A DNA stretch of 64,000 nucleotides from Corynebacterium incognita. Its GTDB lineage: Bacteria > Actinomycetota > Actinomycetes > Mycobacteriales > Mycobacteriaceae. How positions within the stretch are numbered: position 1 is the first letter of the stretch; each line of letters starts with the position of its first letter. The DNA is taken from positions 620,001 through 684,000 of the forward strand of contig NZ_CP059404.1 of NCBI RefSeq assembly GCF_014217255.1, written 5' to 3'. The notes under the pieces were generated by a model that worked only from the letters and a program-made list of their open reading frames with translations, had not been told where the DNA came from and ran no database searches. This document shows positions 9,373 to 17,915 of the stretch, piece by piece. Position numbers and translations under genes: made by a program.

Positions 9373-10880
9373 TGCTTCTCGACGTCTCCGACCTCACCGT
9401 CACCACTCGCCCCCGCGCCCGCTCCCGCTCCCGCTCGCGCTCCAACCTGGTGGAGCGCGTAAGTTTCAGCCTTGACAAGGGCGAGCGCCTGGGACTTATC
9501 GGCGAGTCTGGCTCCGGCAAGTCGCTCACCGCGCTCTCCCTCATGGGCCTGCTCCCCGACACTCTTGAGGCCTCCGGCTCCGCGCGCCTCGACGGTACGG
9601 AACTGCTCGGCGCGGCAGAAAAGGCGCTGCGCCCGCTGCGCGGCAAGCGCATCGCGATGGTCTTCCAGGAGCCCATGAACGCCCTGGATCCGCTCATGCG
9701 GGTGGGCCGCCAGCTGGATTACACGGGTCGCCCGGCGGCCGAGCTCCTCGAGCTGGTCGGGCTCCCCGCCTCCTTTGCGCAGCGCTTCCCGCACGAGCTG
9801 TCCGGCGGCCAGCGCCAGCGCGTGCTCATCGCCATGGCCATGGCCGCGCGGCCGGACGTTCTCATCTGCGACGAGCCCACCACCGCCTTGGACGCCACCT
9901 CCGAGGACGAGGTCTTGGGTGTCATCGAGAACCTCACCGCGGAATTCGGCACCGCCGTGCTGTTCATCAGCCACGACCTCGCCGTCGTGCGGCGGATGAG
10001 CGACAACGTCGCGGTCATGCAGCGCGGCCACATCGTCGAGCACGGCACCGTGCGACAAGTTTTTGATAGCCCCGCGCACGACTACACCCGCAGACTCATT
10101 AATGCCTCTCGCCCGGCGGCCCCCGCCACGGTCACCGCCACCGGCGACACGCTCATCGCGCTAGATAAAGTGAGCAAGCGTTACCGCGACGTCGCGGCCG
10201 TGGACGAGGTATCACTGACCATCCAGCGCGGCGACCGCATCGGCGTTGTGGGCGGCTCCGGTTCCGGCAAGACCACGCTGGTCAAGATGATCGCCGGGCT
10301 CATCGAGCCCACCTCGGGAACGGTCACCGTCAACGGCCGTGTACAAATGGTCTTCCAAGACCCGCAGGGCTCGCTCAACCCGCGGCTGAAGGTCGGCGAC
10401 TCCATCGCGGAGGGGCTGCTGTCCCACGAGCGCAAACGGCTGGGCAAGGCCGCGGTGCGCGCCAAGGTGGGCGCCGCGCTAGAGGAGGTCGGCCTCAGCG
10501 CCGCCGACGCAGATCGCTACCCACACGAGTTCTCCGGCGGCCAGCGGCAGCGCATCTCCATCGCCCGGGCGTTGATCGGTGATCCGGACATCGTGCTTGC
10601 CGACGAAGCCGTCTCCGCCCTCGACGTCTCCGTGCGCAATCAGGTCCTGGAGCTGCTGAAACGGGCCGTCGATAAGCATGGTGCCACCTTGATGTTTATC
10701 TCCCACGACCTCGCCGTGGTGCGCGGGCTGTGCCCGGAAGTGGCCGTGATGAATCAGGGCCGCCTGGTGGACTCCGGGCTCACGGAAGAAATCTGGGTCA
10801 ACCCGGCCGCTGCCTACACCTCCGCGCTCATCGCGGCGGAGGAGAAGAACACGCTGGAGCCCAGCACCTACCCCGAGTAG
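9372..10880 (+). CDS. ABC importer ATPase with two fused nucleotide-binding domains
   Basis: A 502-residue protein fusing DppD-like and DppF-like ATPases. Domain 1 (about 1-245) has Walker A GESGSGKS, Q-loop VFQEPMNALDPLM, signature ELSGGQRQRVLIA, Walker B VLICDEPTTALD and FISHDLAVV. Domain 2 (about 258-495) has GGSGSGKTT, VFQDPQGSLNPRL, EFSGGQRQRISIARAL, IVLADEAVSALD and FISHDLAVV. It would energise the two permeases encoded upstream. Oddity: residues 17-24 are an (Arg-Ser)4 run encoded by a near-perfect CGCTCC hexanucleotide repeat (9420-9443), inserted in the first beta-strands where other ATPases have short loops. Domain 1 is slightly shorter than usual between the Q-loop and the signature. 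Confidence 0.92.
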   Translation: MLLDVSDLTVTTRPRARSRSRSRSNLVERVSFSLDKGERLGLIGESGSGKSLTALSLMGLLPDTLEASGSARLDGTELLGAAEKALRPLRGKRIAMVFQEPMNALDPLMRVGRQLDYTGRPAAELLELVGLPASFAQRFPHELSGGQRQRVLIAMAMAARPDVLICDEPTTALDATSEDEVLGVIENLTAEFGTAVLFISHDLAVVRRMSDNVAVMQRGHIVEHGTVRQVFDSPAHDYTRRLINASRPAAPATVTATGDTLIALDKVSKRYRDVAAVDEVSLTIQRGDRIGVVGGSGSGKTTLVKMIAGLIEPTSGTVTVNGRVQMVFQDPQGSLNPRLKVGDSIAEGLLSHERKRLGKAAVRAKVGAALEEVGLSAADADRYPHEFSGGQRQRISIARALIGDPDIVLADEAVSALDVSVRNQVLELLKRAVDKHGATLMFISHDLAVVRGLCPEVAVMNQGRLVDSGLTEEIWVNPAAAYTSALIAAEEKNTLEPSTYPE

Positions 10881-10990
10881 GGCTCCAGCAAGAGGCTGAA
10901 ATCCAGGAGGTGTTCCTCGGGGCGCTCGAACACCTCGAGGGCCGCGAGTACGTCGTACTCCACATCAAATTCAGACGAATGCATGCTCAT
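10868..10990 (-). CDS. Possible small protein, 38-40 aa, unknown
   Basis: A minus-strand ORF beginning MSMHSSEFDVEYDV and ending LLLEPYSG. It reads in codons with strong GC at third positions, as in real genes here. The second Met (10984) has an AGGAAA ribosome-site-like stretch 7 nt upstream. Its 3' end overlaps the end of the ABC ATPase gene by 13 bases. An 18-codon ORF (11043-10987, MAYYEGHPAITEVESGRK) overlaps it by ATGA, as in coupled genes. No family recognised; it could be a true small gene pair or a remnant like the neighbouring YedE-TusA pseudogene. Confidence 0.3.
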   Translation of the reverse strand: MSMHSSEFDVEYDVLAALEVFERPEEHLLDFSLLLEPYSG

Positions 10991-11080
10991 TTCCTGCCAC
11001 TTTCAACCTCGGTGATAGCCGGATGTCCTTCATAGTAGGCCATCGCCGATCAAATAGGCCGTACGCCGACCAAAATGTTG

Positions 11081-11133
11081 CTCGTCCCGGGGTATCTCTG
11101 CAGATTTTGGGCTCTCCAGGGAGATTGTGGTCG
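11081..11133 (+). repeat. Interspersed 53-bp repeat, copy A
   Basis: It aligns without gaps to 16368-16420, with 46 of 53 positions identical by hand count. The core CCCGGGGTATCTCTGCAGAT plus TTT is invariant. Both copies lie just past the 3' end of a minus-strand gene or remnant. Confidence 0.7.
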
Positions 11134-11137
11134 TGGC

Positions 11138-11466
11138 CTAGCCCTTCACCACCGTGACGTGCCAGCCGGCGTCGTCCTTGCGCTGGAAGTCGGTGATGGT
11201 GTGGCCGTCGTCGGCGGCCCAGGCGGGGATGGAGTCGGTGGCCTGGGTGCAGGCTTCAGCCACAGCTTGGCGCCAGCGAAGACGCCGAAAGCAAAGAACA
11301 ACAGCGCGATCCAGCCCGGGAAGGTAAACAGGGAGGTCTCCACCATGCCGTTGCCGACGGTGCAGCCGCCTGCCCACGCGGCACCGATGCCCATCAGCAC
11401 GCCGCCCCAGATTCCCGCAACCATGCAGACTGAGGCATAATTGGTCGTTAATCGACGAAAGGGCAC
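11138..11466 (-). pseudogene. Remnant of a YeeE/YedE-TusA sulfur-transport fusion gene
   Basis: One frame (from 11466) encodes the last membrane segments of a YeeE/YedE protein, including GGVLMGIGAAWAGGCTVGNG and FTFPGWIALLFFAFGVFAGA, ending KLWLKP. In another frame, from about 11255 to the stop at 11138, the reading is CTQATDSIPAWAADDGH ... WHVTVVKG, the C-terminal half of a TusA/SirA domain. The two pieces abut, so the linker and the Cys-containing N-terminal half of TusA have been deleted with a frame change. The N-terminal half of YedE is missing too. Such fusions normally import thiosulfate or other sulfur species. This copy cannot be functional. Confidence 0.75.
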
Positions 11467-11497
11467 CCCACCGAGGCGGCGCCCGCCAAAGGAAAAC

Positions 11498-13414
11498 GTG
11501 ACTTCACGGCCTCACAACCCGTCCGAATCCGACCGACCACTCACCCACGAGGAGATGGCGAACTACATGTCCTCCTCCGAGGTGACCGGCAGCGTGGGTC
11601 TGTACCCACACGACATGCACCCGGGCCTCGTACCCGGCATCGGCGTAGAGGACCAGCGCAACCGCTTCCGCATCGACCCAGTGGTCACCGGTATTACCGG
11701 TGTCTTCATCATCGCGTTCATCGTCTGGGGTGTGGTGTCACCGGCGAGCGTGTCTGCGGCGTCGGCAAGCGCCTTCTCCTGGGCGCTGACCAACGGGGGC
11801 TGGCTGCTCAACCTCGTCATGACGCTCTCCATCTTCGTCATGCTGTACATCGGCTACTCCAAGCTGGGCCGCATTAAGCTGGGCCGCGACGACGAAGAGC
11901 CGGAGTTCTCCCGGTTCTCCTGGGTGGCCATGATGTTCGGCGCGGGCATCGGCGTGGGCATCTTCTTCTACGGCCCGTCCGAGCCGCTGTCCTATTACCT
12001 TTCCCCGCCGCCACACACCGTGGACGGCAACACGGTGGAGGCGCTGCACTACGCGATGGCGCAGGCACACTTCCACTGGGGCATCGCCCCCTGGGCCGCC
12101 TACGCGCTGGTAGGCGGCGCGATTGCGTATTCGTCGTACCGCCGCGGCCGCGTGCCGCTGGTGTCGTCCGTGTTCAAGTCTTTGTTTGGCTCCCGAGACA
12201 CCGACGGCCCGGTGGGCAAGCTCATTGATATCTTCGCGCTGATCGCCACGCTGTTCGGCACCGCCGCAACGCTGGGGCTATCCGCCATCCAGATCGGCGA
12301 AGGCATCACGATCATCTCCGGGGTCGACCAAGCCACCAACACGATGCTGATCATCATCATTGCGCTGCTGTCCATCGGGTTCATCGTCTCTGCTGTCTCG
12401 GGCGTCTCCCGCGGCATCCGCTATCTCTCCAACACGAACATCACCATCACGCTGGGCCTCATCCTCTTCGCCTTCATCACCGGCCCCACCCTGTTGCTGC
12501 TCAACCTCATCCCGTCCGGCATCATCACCTACCTAGATCAGATGCTGCCGATGATGGCCAAGTCCCTGTCGTGGGGCGAGGAGACCGTAGAGTTCCAGTC
12601 TTACTGGACCGCGTTCTACTGGGCCTGGTGGATTGCCTGGACCCCGTTCGTGGGCCTCTTCCTGGCGCGCATCTCCCGCGGCCGCACCCTGCGCGAGTTC
12701 GTCACCGTCACCGTCCTGGCGCCGACCGCCATCATGATTTTGGCGTTCACCGTCTTCGGCGGCACCGCGATCACGTTCCACCAGCAGGGCGTGCCGGGCC
12801 TCGACGGCGAGGCCTCCAGCGAAGCCGTGCTCTTCAGCCTGTTCGATAACCTGCCGCTGGCGGAGATCACCCCGTTCATCATCATCTTTGTCCTCGCGGT
12901 CTTCTTCATCACCTCCGCCGACTCCGCGTCCGTGGTGATGGGCACCATGTCCTCGCAGGGCGACCCCGCCCCGAACAAGCTCCTGGTCACCTTCTGGGGC
13001 CTGTGCATGATGGGCATCGCGATCGTCATGCTGCTCACCGGCGGCGAAGAAGTCCTCTCCGGCCTCCAGAACCTCACCATCTTGTCCGCGCTTCCCTTCT
13101 CCATGGTGCTACTGGCCCTGATGGTGGCGTTCATCAAGGACCTGCACGCTGACCCGATGTTCATTCGCCGCACCTACGCCCGCGCCGCCGTGGAAAACGC
13201 GGTGGTGCGCGGCCTGGAGCAGCACGGCGATGACTTCGAACTCACCGTCACCCACGCCGAAGACGGCCGCGGCGCGGGCTCGGACTTCGATTCCACCGCC
13301 GAGCGCTACACCGAGTGGTACCAGCGCACCGACGAAGAGGGGCACGAGGTGGACTACGACTTCGAGTCGGATACCTGGGCCGACGGCTGGGAGCCGGAGG
13401 AGAAGGGCGAGTAG
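11498..13414 (+). CDS. BCCT-family compatible-solute transporter (EctP/BetP/LcoP type)
   Basis: About 638 residues from GTG 11498, which has an AAAGGA ribosome site; a TTG at 11441 would add 19 Arg/Pro-rich residues from the adjoining pseudogene and is less likely. The protein is a twelve-helix betaine/carnitine/choline family carrier: WVAMMFGAGIGVGIFFYGPSEP, HWGIAPWAAYALVGG, and the core YWTAFYWAWWIAWTPFVGLFLARISRGRT (about residues 367-395), where the aromatic box binds trimethylammonium groups. It imports glycine betaine, ectoine or proline with Na+ under osmotic stress. The polar N-terminus and the long acidic C-terminal tail (about 80 residues) resemble osmosensory extensions of corynebacterial carriers. 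In C. glutamicum I recall ectP lying beside aecD-brnQ, so EctP is the best guess. Confidence 0.88.
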   Translation: MTSRPHNPSESDRPLTHEEMANYMSSSEVTGSVGLYPHDMHPGLVPGIGVEDQRNRFRIDPVVTGITGVFIIAFIVWGVVSPASVSAASASAFSWALTNGGWLLNLVMTLSIFVMLYIGYSKLGRIKLGRDDEEPEFSRFSWVAMMFGAGIGVGIFFYGPSEPLSYYLSPPPHTVDGNTVEALHYAMAQAHFHWGIAPWAAYALVGGAIAYSSYRRGRVPLVSSVFKSLFGSRDTDGPVGKLIDIFALIATLFGTAATLGLSAIQIGEGITIISGVDQATNTMLIIIIALLSIGFIVSAVSGVSRGIRYLSNTNITITLGLILFAFITGPTLLLLNLIPSGIITYLDQMLPMMAKSLSWGEETVEFQSYWTAFYWAWWIAWTPFVGLFLARISRGRTLREFVTVTVLAPTAIMILAFTVFGGTAITFHQQGVPGLDGEASSEAVLFSLFDNLPLAEITPFIIIFVLAVFFITSADSASVVMGTMSSQGDPAPNKLLVTFWGLCMMGIAIVMLLTGGEEVLSGLQNLTILSALPFSMVLLALMVAFIKDLHADPMFIRRTYARAAVENAVVRGLEQHGDDFELTVTHAEDGRGAGSDFDSTAERYTEWYQRTDEEGHEVDYDFESDTWADGWEPEEKGE

Positions 13415-13418
13415 CGAG

Positions 13419-14129
13419 CTAGCCGCGCAGTCGCGCCTCGTACACGACCCGGGCGATATGCACCCGGTTGCTCACCTCTAGCTTGTCCAAAATGCGCGCG
13501 ACGTGCGTCTTCACCGTAGACAGCGACACGAAAAGCGCCGCGGCGATCTCCGCGTTGCTCGCCCCATCTGCGATGAGCTCGGCGATTTCCCTCTCCCGGA
13601 CGCTGAGCCGATCCGCGGCCCGCTCCCCCGGCTTATCGACGCCCGCTCCCGGAACTGCGGTGCGATCCGGCGCAGCGTCGGCGATGGGCGGCCGCTCCGC
13701 CGCGGTCAGCAAGCGGGCGAGCACCTCGGGGCTCAACAGCGGCTGGCCCTGCGCCGCCGCCTTCACCGCCGCCACGAGCTTCGGCGGTGGCGTGGTCTTG
13801 AGCAAGAAGCCCACCGCCCCGGCGCTCAAGGCGTCCATGACGAACTCTTGAGTATCGAAGGCCGTGAGCATCACCATCGGTACGAGCGGGCGGCCGGCAT
13901 AAAGTTCCGCGAGGCGGCGCACCGCCGCGATGCCGTCCATGACCGGCATGCGGATGTCCATCAGTACTACGTCGGGCTGCGCGTGTTGTACCAGGGCCAC
14001 CGCCTCTTTGCCGTTGCTGGCCTGGCCCACCACCTCGATGTCATTATCGCCTTCCAACAGCATGGCGATACCCTCGCGCATGAGGTCCTCGTCGTCCACC
14101 ACCACGACCCGCACCAAGCCGCCCATCAC
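13419..14129 (-). CDS. NarL/LuxR-family response regulator
   Basis: A 236-residue two-component regulator. The receiver domain occupies about 5-125, with acidic pocket Asp12/Asp13 and phospho-acceptor Asp58 in VVLMDIRMPVMDG. The switch Thr (MLTAFD) and Lys (LLKTTPP) are present. The C-terminal LuxR helix-turn-helix (about 173-236) reads LSVREREIAELIADGASNAE, then STVKTHVARILDKLEV. A Pro/Arg-rich linker of 40 residues joins them. The start overlaps the stop of the histidine kinase gene by ATGA, so the two are co-translated. Target genes are not evident; the adjacent divergent CPBP protease and convergent BCCT carrier are candidates only by proximity. Confidence 0.92.
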   Translation of the reverse strand: MMGGLVRVVVVDDEDLMREGIAMLLEGDNDIEVVGQASNGKEAVALVQHAQPDVVLMDIRMPVMDGIAAVRRLAELYAGRPLVPMVMLTAFDTQEFVMDALSAGAVGFLLKTTPPPKLVAAVKAAAQGQPLLSPEVLARLLTAAERPPIADAAPDRTAVPGAGVDKPGERAADRLSVREREIAELIADGASNAEIAAALFVSLSTVKTHVARILDKLEVSNRVHIARVVYEARLRG

Positions 14130-15340
14130 ATACCCTCCTGCAGCGGGATACGGCCGCGCACGCGGAACGGTCCGCTGGGGTCAACGTCCAGCGAGCCGCC
14201 GACGAGGCGGAACCGCTCCGCCAACCCCGTCAGCCCAAACCCGGGCTCGCCGGCCGAACGAGTGCGAGGTGCGGGGGTCAGGACGTCGACAAGCAGGGCG
14301 CCTTCGCCCACCGCCAGCGCGACGGTGACGGTGTCCCCGGGGACGTGCTTGCGGGCGTTGGTGAGCCCCTCCTGGACGAGCCGGGCGACGGCATGACGCT
14401 CGATGGTCGGCAGCCCCTCCAGCGCCTGCTCCGCGGCGGCGGGAAGCTCCAGGGTGACGTCTTGGCCGGTGGCGCGAGCGGTGTCCACGAGCTGGCTCAC
14501 GCTCACCGACGCGTCCGAATCGTCCGGGGTGCGCAAGACCTGGAGGATGGCGCGCAGGTCCTCGACGGCCTCCTCGGCCTGCTGCCGGATCGTCTCCGTC
14601 TCCCGGCGGGTAGTCTCCGCATCCAGGTTGTCGCGGTAGGACAACACCCCGGCATGCAATGCGATGAGGCTGAGGCGGTGCGACATGGCGTCGTGCATGT
14701 CGCGGGCGATCGCGGTGCGCTCGTCGTGGCGCGCCTGGGCCTCGCGCAGCCGCAGCTCCTGGTCTTTCATGGTGGCGGTGGCCACGAGTTTCCAATGCTG
14801 CGCTTGGCGACGCCCCCGTGCGACGCCCAGGCCAATCACCACCGCGACGATGGCGGCGATAAGCGCCCACATGCCCCAGTCGGCGAGCGACGTGTCAATG
14901 CCGGGATAGAGCCGGTTGTCCACGAACACAGCGGCGACCACAGCGAAAATACCGGCGGTGTTCCAACCCCAGGAGCGTCGCGACGCCAAAGCCGTCAGCC
15001 CCACGAACATCGCAGCAAACCCGCAGATGGACACGGTCATAAAGCACAGGGCGACCTCCACGCAGCGCACCGCGGCAGAATCGGTGTGCCCGCGGCGCAC
15101 CGCGAAGGCCACGAGCACCAGGCTGAGGATGCCGACGGCGAACTGGACGAGCATATAGGCCCCAACGGCCGGGTCATTCATGAACCGCTGCTCCCCCACC
15201 TCGTCGATGAGCAGGGCCGTCACGGCGGCGAGCCCCACCGCACCGACGAGGGCGCAGGTGATCACGGTGACGGCCACCTTGATCCATGGCGCAGGCCGCG
15301 GCTCCAGGCGGGCCGCCGGCATAACGGGAGAATTATTCAT
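14126..15340 (-). CDS. Membrane sensor histidine kinase (HisKA_3 type)
   Basis: A 404-residue NarX/DesK-like kinase paired with the response regulator overlapping its 3' end. About five to six hydrophobic segments fill residues 20-190 and there is no large external sensor domain. The dimerisation and phosphotransfer helix is ERTAIARDMHDAMSHRLSLI with phospho-acceptor His216. The ATPase part has VQEGLTNARKHVPGD (N-box) and a G-box GEPGFGLTGLAERF near residues 370-385. The signal is probably sensed in or near the membrane. It is divergently oriented to a CPBP protease gene with about 130 bases between them. Confidence 0.92.
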   Translation of the reverse strand: MNNSPVMPAARLEPRPAPWIKVAVTVITCALVGAVGLAAVTALLIDEVGEQRFMNDPAVGAYMLVQFAVGILSLVLVAFAVRRGHTDSAAVRCVEVALCFMTVSICGFAAMFVGLTALASRRSWGWNTAGIFAVVAAVFVDNRLYPGIDTSLADWGMWALIAAIVAVVIGLGVARGRRQAQHWKLVATATMKDQELRLREAQARHDERTAIARDMHDAMSHRLSLIALHAGVLSYRDNLDAETTRRETETIRQQAEEAVEDLRAILQVLRTPDDSDASVSVSQLVDTARATGQDVTLELPAAAEQALEGLPTIERHAVARLVQEGLTNARKHVPGDTVTVALAVGEGALLVDVLTPAPRTRSAGEPGFGLTGLAERFRLVGGSLDVDPSGPFRVRGRIPLQEGM

Positions 15341-15474
15341 AACGGTTGCTCAGTCTAGGCGCTCGAACGTGCTGGCTTTGTCATCCTTTCGGGCGACACG
15401 CACGGACTCTACTCTTGATTTTTCGCCCTTCCGGCCGATACCCGCAGCTCATGGCACCGAGCAGAGTTACAGAC

Positions 15475-16350
15475 ATGGTTACTGATACCCACTTTCACAG
15501 ACTGTTCCACGCCCAACCCAACTACCGCTGGTGGCGCCCACTGCTCGAGTTGTTGCTCTTCACCCTCCTCAGCGTCGTGTTCCTGATGCTCGCTTTTGGC
15601 GGGGTCTACCTCGTCGGCCACCTAGTGGGCGCGGACCTGTCAGCCATGGATGAGTTGATGGACATGTACGACCCCTGGGTGCTCACCAGCAGCATGCTCA
15701 CCCTCATCATCTTGCTCCCAGCGGCGTTGCTGGCGGCGCGCTGGGGCGGGCGGCGGCCGGCGGGCCTGCTGTGGTCGGTGGCCGGGCGCATCCGGTGGCG
15801 CGTCCTTGGCACGGCGCTGCTGCCGGCGTTCATTGTCTTGCTGCTCACCTACATTCTCAACGCGGCGCTGGTCGCGGACTTCTCCGCATTCACCCTTGAC
15901 CGCCGCGCCCTGGTGCTGCTCGCTCTCACTGTAGTGCTCGTCCCCCTCCAGGCCACGGCGGAGGAACTGGTGTTCCGCGGGGTCGTCCCGCAACTTCTCG
16001 GCGCGTGGGTCAAGCACCCTGCCGTGGCGTACCTGGCGTCGGTGCCGCTGTTTGTCATCGGCCATACTTACGACGCCGTGGGACTCATCGACATCGCTAT
16101 CTTTGCGGTGTGCGCCTCCCTGCTCACGTACTACACCGGCGGGCTGGAGGCGGCGATGGCATTGCATATCGTCAACAACCTACTGGCCCTCAGCACGGGC
16201 GCGGTAGGTCTGAGCGACCTCAACGCCGAATCCTTCCCGCCGATCACGGTGCTGGTGACCATTACCGGCACCGTGGTGCTCACCGCCTGGTTGCTCTACG
16301 ACCGCCGGGTGAAAGACGCCATCGCGCGCTCCCCACTCCCCGAGCGCTAG
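15475..16350 (+). CDS. CPBP-family intramembrane glutamic endopeptidase
   Basis: About 291 residues from ATG 15475. Alternative starts at 15451 and 15346 are in frame; none has a clear ribosome site, and the most upstream one runs through the promoter region. The protein has about eight hydrophobic segments and the CPBP (Abi/CAAX-processing) motifs: EELVFRGVVPQLLG with Glu163, Glu164 and Arg168, FVIGHTYD with the second-motif His, and LHIVNNL with the third. Members cleave membrane peptides or process prenylated or bacteriocin substrates. The gene is transcribed away from the two-component system, so a functional link is possible but unproven. Confidence 0.85.
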   Translation: MVTDTHFHRLFHAQPNYRWWRPLLELLLFTLLSVVFLMLAFGGVYLVGHLVGADLSAMDELMDMYDPWVLTSSMLTLIILLPAALLAARWGGRRPAGLLWSVAGRIRWRVLGTALLPAFIVLLLTYILNAALVADFSAFTLDRRALVLLALTVVLVPLQATAEELVFRGVVPQLLGAWVKHPAVAYLASVPLFVIGHTYDAVGLIDIAIFAVCASLLTYYTGGLEAAMALHIVNNLLALSTGAVGLSDLNAESFPPITVLVTITGTVVLTAWLLYDRRVKDAIARSPLPER

Positions 16351-16367
16351 AACCAACCACAAAGTTC

Positions 16368-16420
16368 CTCGACCCGGGGTATCTCTGCAGATTTTCGGCG
16401 CTCGAGGAAGATCTTGGTCG
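16368..16420 (+). repeat. Interspersed 53-bp repeat, copy B
   Basis: It is 46/53 identical to 11081-11133. Here TTCCTCGA (16366-16373) and TCGAGGAA form an 8-bp stem around the core, so it may serve as a terminator between the convergent CPBP and amidohydrolase genes. Confidence 0.7.
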
Positions 16421-16435
16421 CTTCTTGCCGCGACA

Positions 16436-17881
16436 CTAGTCCTTGCTGGCCTTCCGGGCGGCGACGGCCGCGTCGCTCGCGGCCTGAGTGGCGGCGGAGG
16501 GGTGCTGGCACTCGGTGGCTAAGCGCTCGAAGGCGATCGTCGCCAGGGCCGCGGCGTGAGTATCCAGAACGTTGTCATCAAAACGCGCCAGCGGCGAGTG
16601 GTTCCACTCGCGCTGGTGCTGCGGCGTCTCCGGGTTGGCGGTGCCCAACCAGATAAAAGTGCCCGGAATCTGCCCCAGGACGTAACCGAAGTCCTCCGAG
16701 GCCATCATCGGGGCATCAAACGGCACCACGTTATCCACGCCGAAGGCCTGGCTCCACACGCCGACCGCGAACTGCGTCTCGCGGGCATTGGTCTTGGTGG
16801 TCGGGTACAGCACGTCAAAGTCGATGTCCACACCGCAACGGTGGGATGCTGCCACGCGGCCGGCGACCTCCGTGATCATCTGGCGCACGGCGTTGACCTG
16901 TTCATCCCGCAGGATGCGCACCGTCGCGCCCAGCGCCGCGCGATCCGGGATGGCGTTGTACGCGCCGTCGCCGGCCCACAGGTTGGTGACGGTAATGACG
17001 ACGGGGTCGAGGGCGTCGAAGCGCCGGGTGATGGCGGTCTGCAGGGCCAGCTGGATCTCCGCGAGCGCCATGACGGGATCGATGGCGTCGTGCGGGCGGG
17101 AGCCGTGGCCGCCCTTGCCCTGGACGGTGATGGTGAGGTTGGAGGAGGACGCCATCATCGGCCCGGAAATATAGTGAAAGGTCCCGCGATCCTGCGGGCC
17201 CACGTGAATGCCGTAGGCGGCGACCGGGCGGCGCCCCGCGGCATCCAGCACGCCTTCCTCAATCATGGGCTGCGCGCCACCAGGCCCCTCCTCGCCGGGC
17301 TGGAACATGAAGATCACGTCGCCGGCCAGTTCCGCACGGTGCTCGCACAGCAGCTTCGCCGCGCCCACCAATCCCGCAGTGTGCAGGTCGTGACCGCAAG
17401 CGTGCATGTACTCGTTGACGGAGGAGAAGGGCTCGCCGGTGCGCTCGCGGATCTCCAAAGCATCCATGTCCGCGCGCAACAGCACCGCCGGGGCCATGTC
17501 CCCGCGCTTGCCGCCGCGCAGCACCACCACGATGGACGACAGATCCTGGCCGAGGGTAATTTCCAGCGGCAGGCCGTCCAGGGCCTCCAGTACCTTCTGC
17601 TGGGTGCGCGGCATGTGCAGGCCGATCTCCGGGTTGCGGTGCAAGTCCCGGCGCAGCTCCTGCAGCTCCAAGAGGAGATCCGCAGACTCCTCCGCGAAGA
17701 CCTCGGCGGCGCGGCGCTCCCCGATCGTGCCGCCCACCACCGGCAGCGGCGGCAGTTGCACCTGCTTGCGCGCCTTGTCCACCGGCGCGGGCTGCCCGGC
17801 GCGCGGCGCCTGGCCCAGCTTGCCCGGGCCCGCGGTGCGCAGGCCAGAAGTCGGATTAGGTCGGTTCACGGGAGTAGTCAT
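16436..17881 (-). CDS. M20-family amidohydrolase / metallopeptidase
   Basis: A 481-residue M20D-type zinc hydrolase (hippurate hydrolase / N-acyl-amino-acid amidohydrolase group). After a 45-residue Pro/Arg-rich N-terminus, the core has RRDLHRNPEIG, LLRADMDALEI, the metal motif HACGHDLHTAG, QPGEEGPGGA with the catalytic Glu, GGHGSRPHDAIDP in the lid domain, and ASEDFGYVLGQIPGTFIWLG at the C-terminal metal site. It would cleave an acyl group from an amino-acid or indole conjugate in the cytosol. AgaA of C. striatum, which frees odorants from acyl-glutamine, belongs to this family, but substrate cannot be assigned here. TAAGAAT stands just before the start and there is no clear ribosome site. 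Confidence 0.87.
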   Translation of the reverse strand: MTTPVNRPNPTSGLRTAGPGKLGQAPRAGQPAPVDKARKQVQLPPLPVVGGTIGERRAAEVFAEESADLLLELQELRRDLHRNPEIGLHMPRTQQKVLEALDGLPLEITLGQDLSSIVVVLRGGKRGDMAPAVLLRADMDALEIRERTGEPFSSVNEYMHACGHDLHTAGLVGAAKLLCEHRAELAGDVIFMFQPGEEGPGGAQPMIEEGVLDAAGRRPVAAYGIHVGPQDRGTFHYISGPMMASSSNLTITVQGKGGHGSRPHDAIDPVMALAEIQLALQTAITRRFDALDPVVITVTNLWAGDGAYNAIPDRAALGATVRILRDEQVNAVRQMITEVAGRVAASHRCGVDIDFDVLYPTTKTNARETQFAVGVWSQAFGVDNVVPFDAPMMASEDFGYVLGQIPGTFIWLGTANPETPQHQREWNHSPLARFDDNVLDTHAAALATIAFERLATECQHPSAATQAASDAAVAARKASKD

Positions 17882-17915
17882 GGTTACATTCTTACCTTGT
17901 GACCCGTCACGGGTT

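Noticed and set aside
11075..11440. Plus-strand ORF across the YedE-TusA remnant
   Set aside because: It is antisense to the recognisable remnant, and part of it is the 53-bp repeat.
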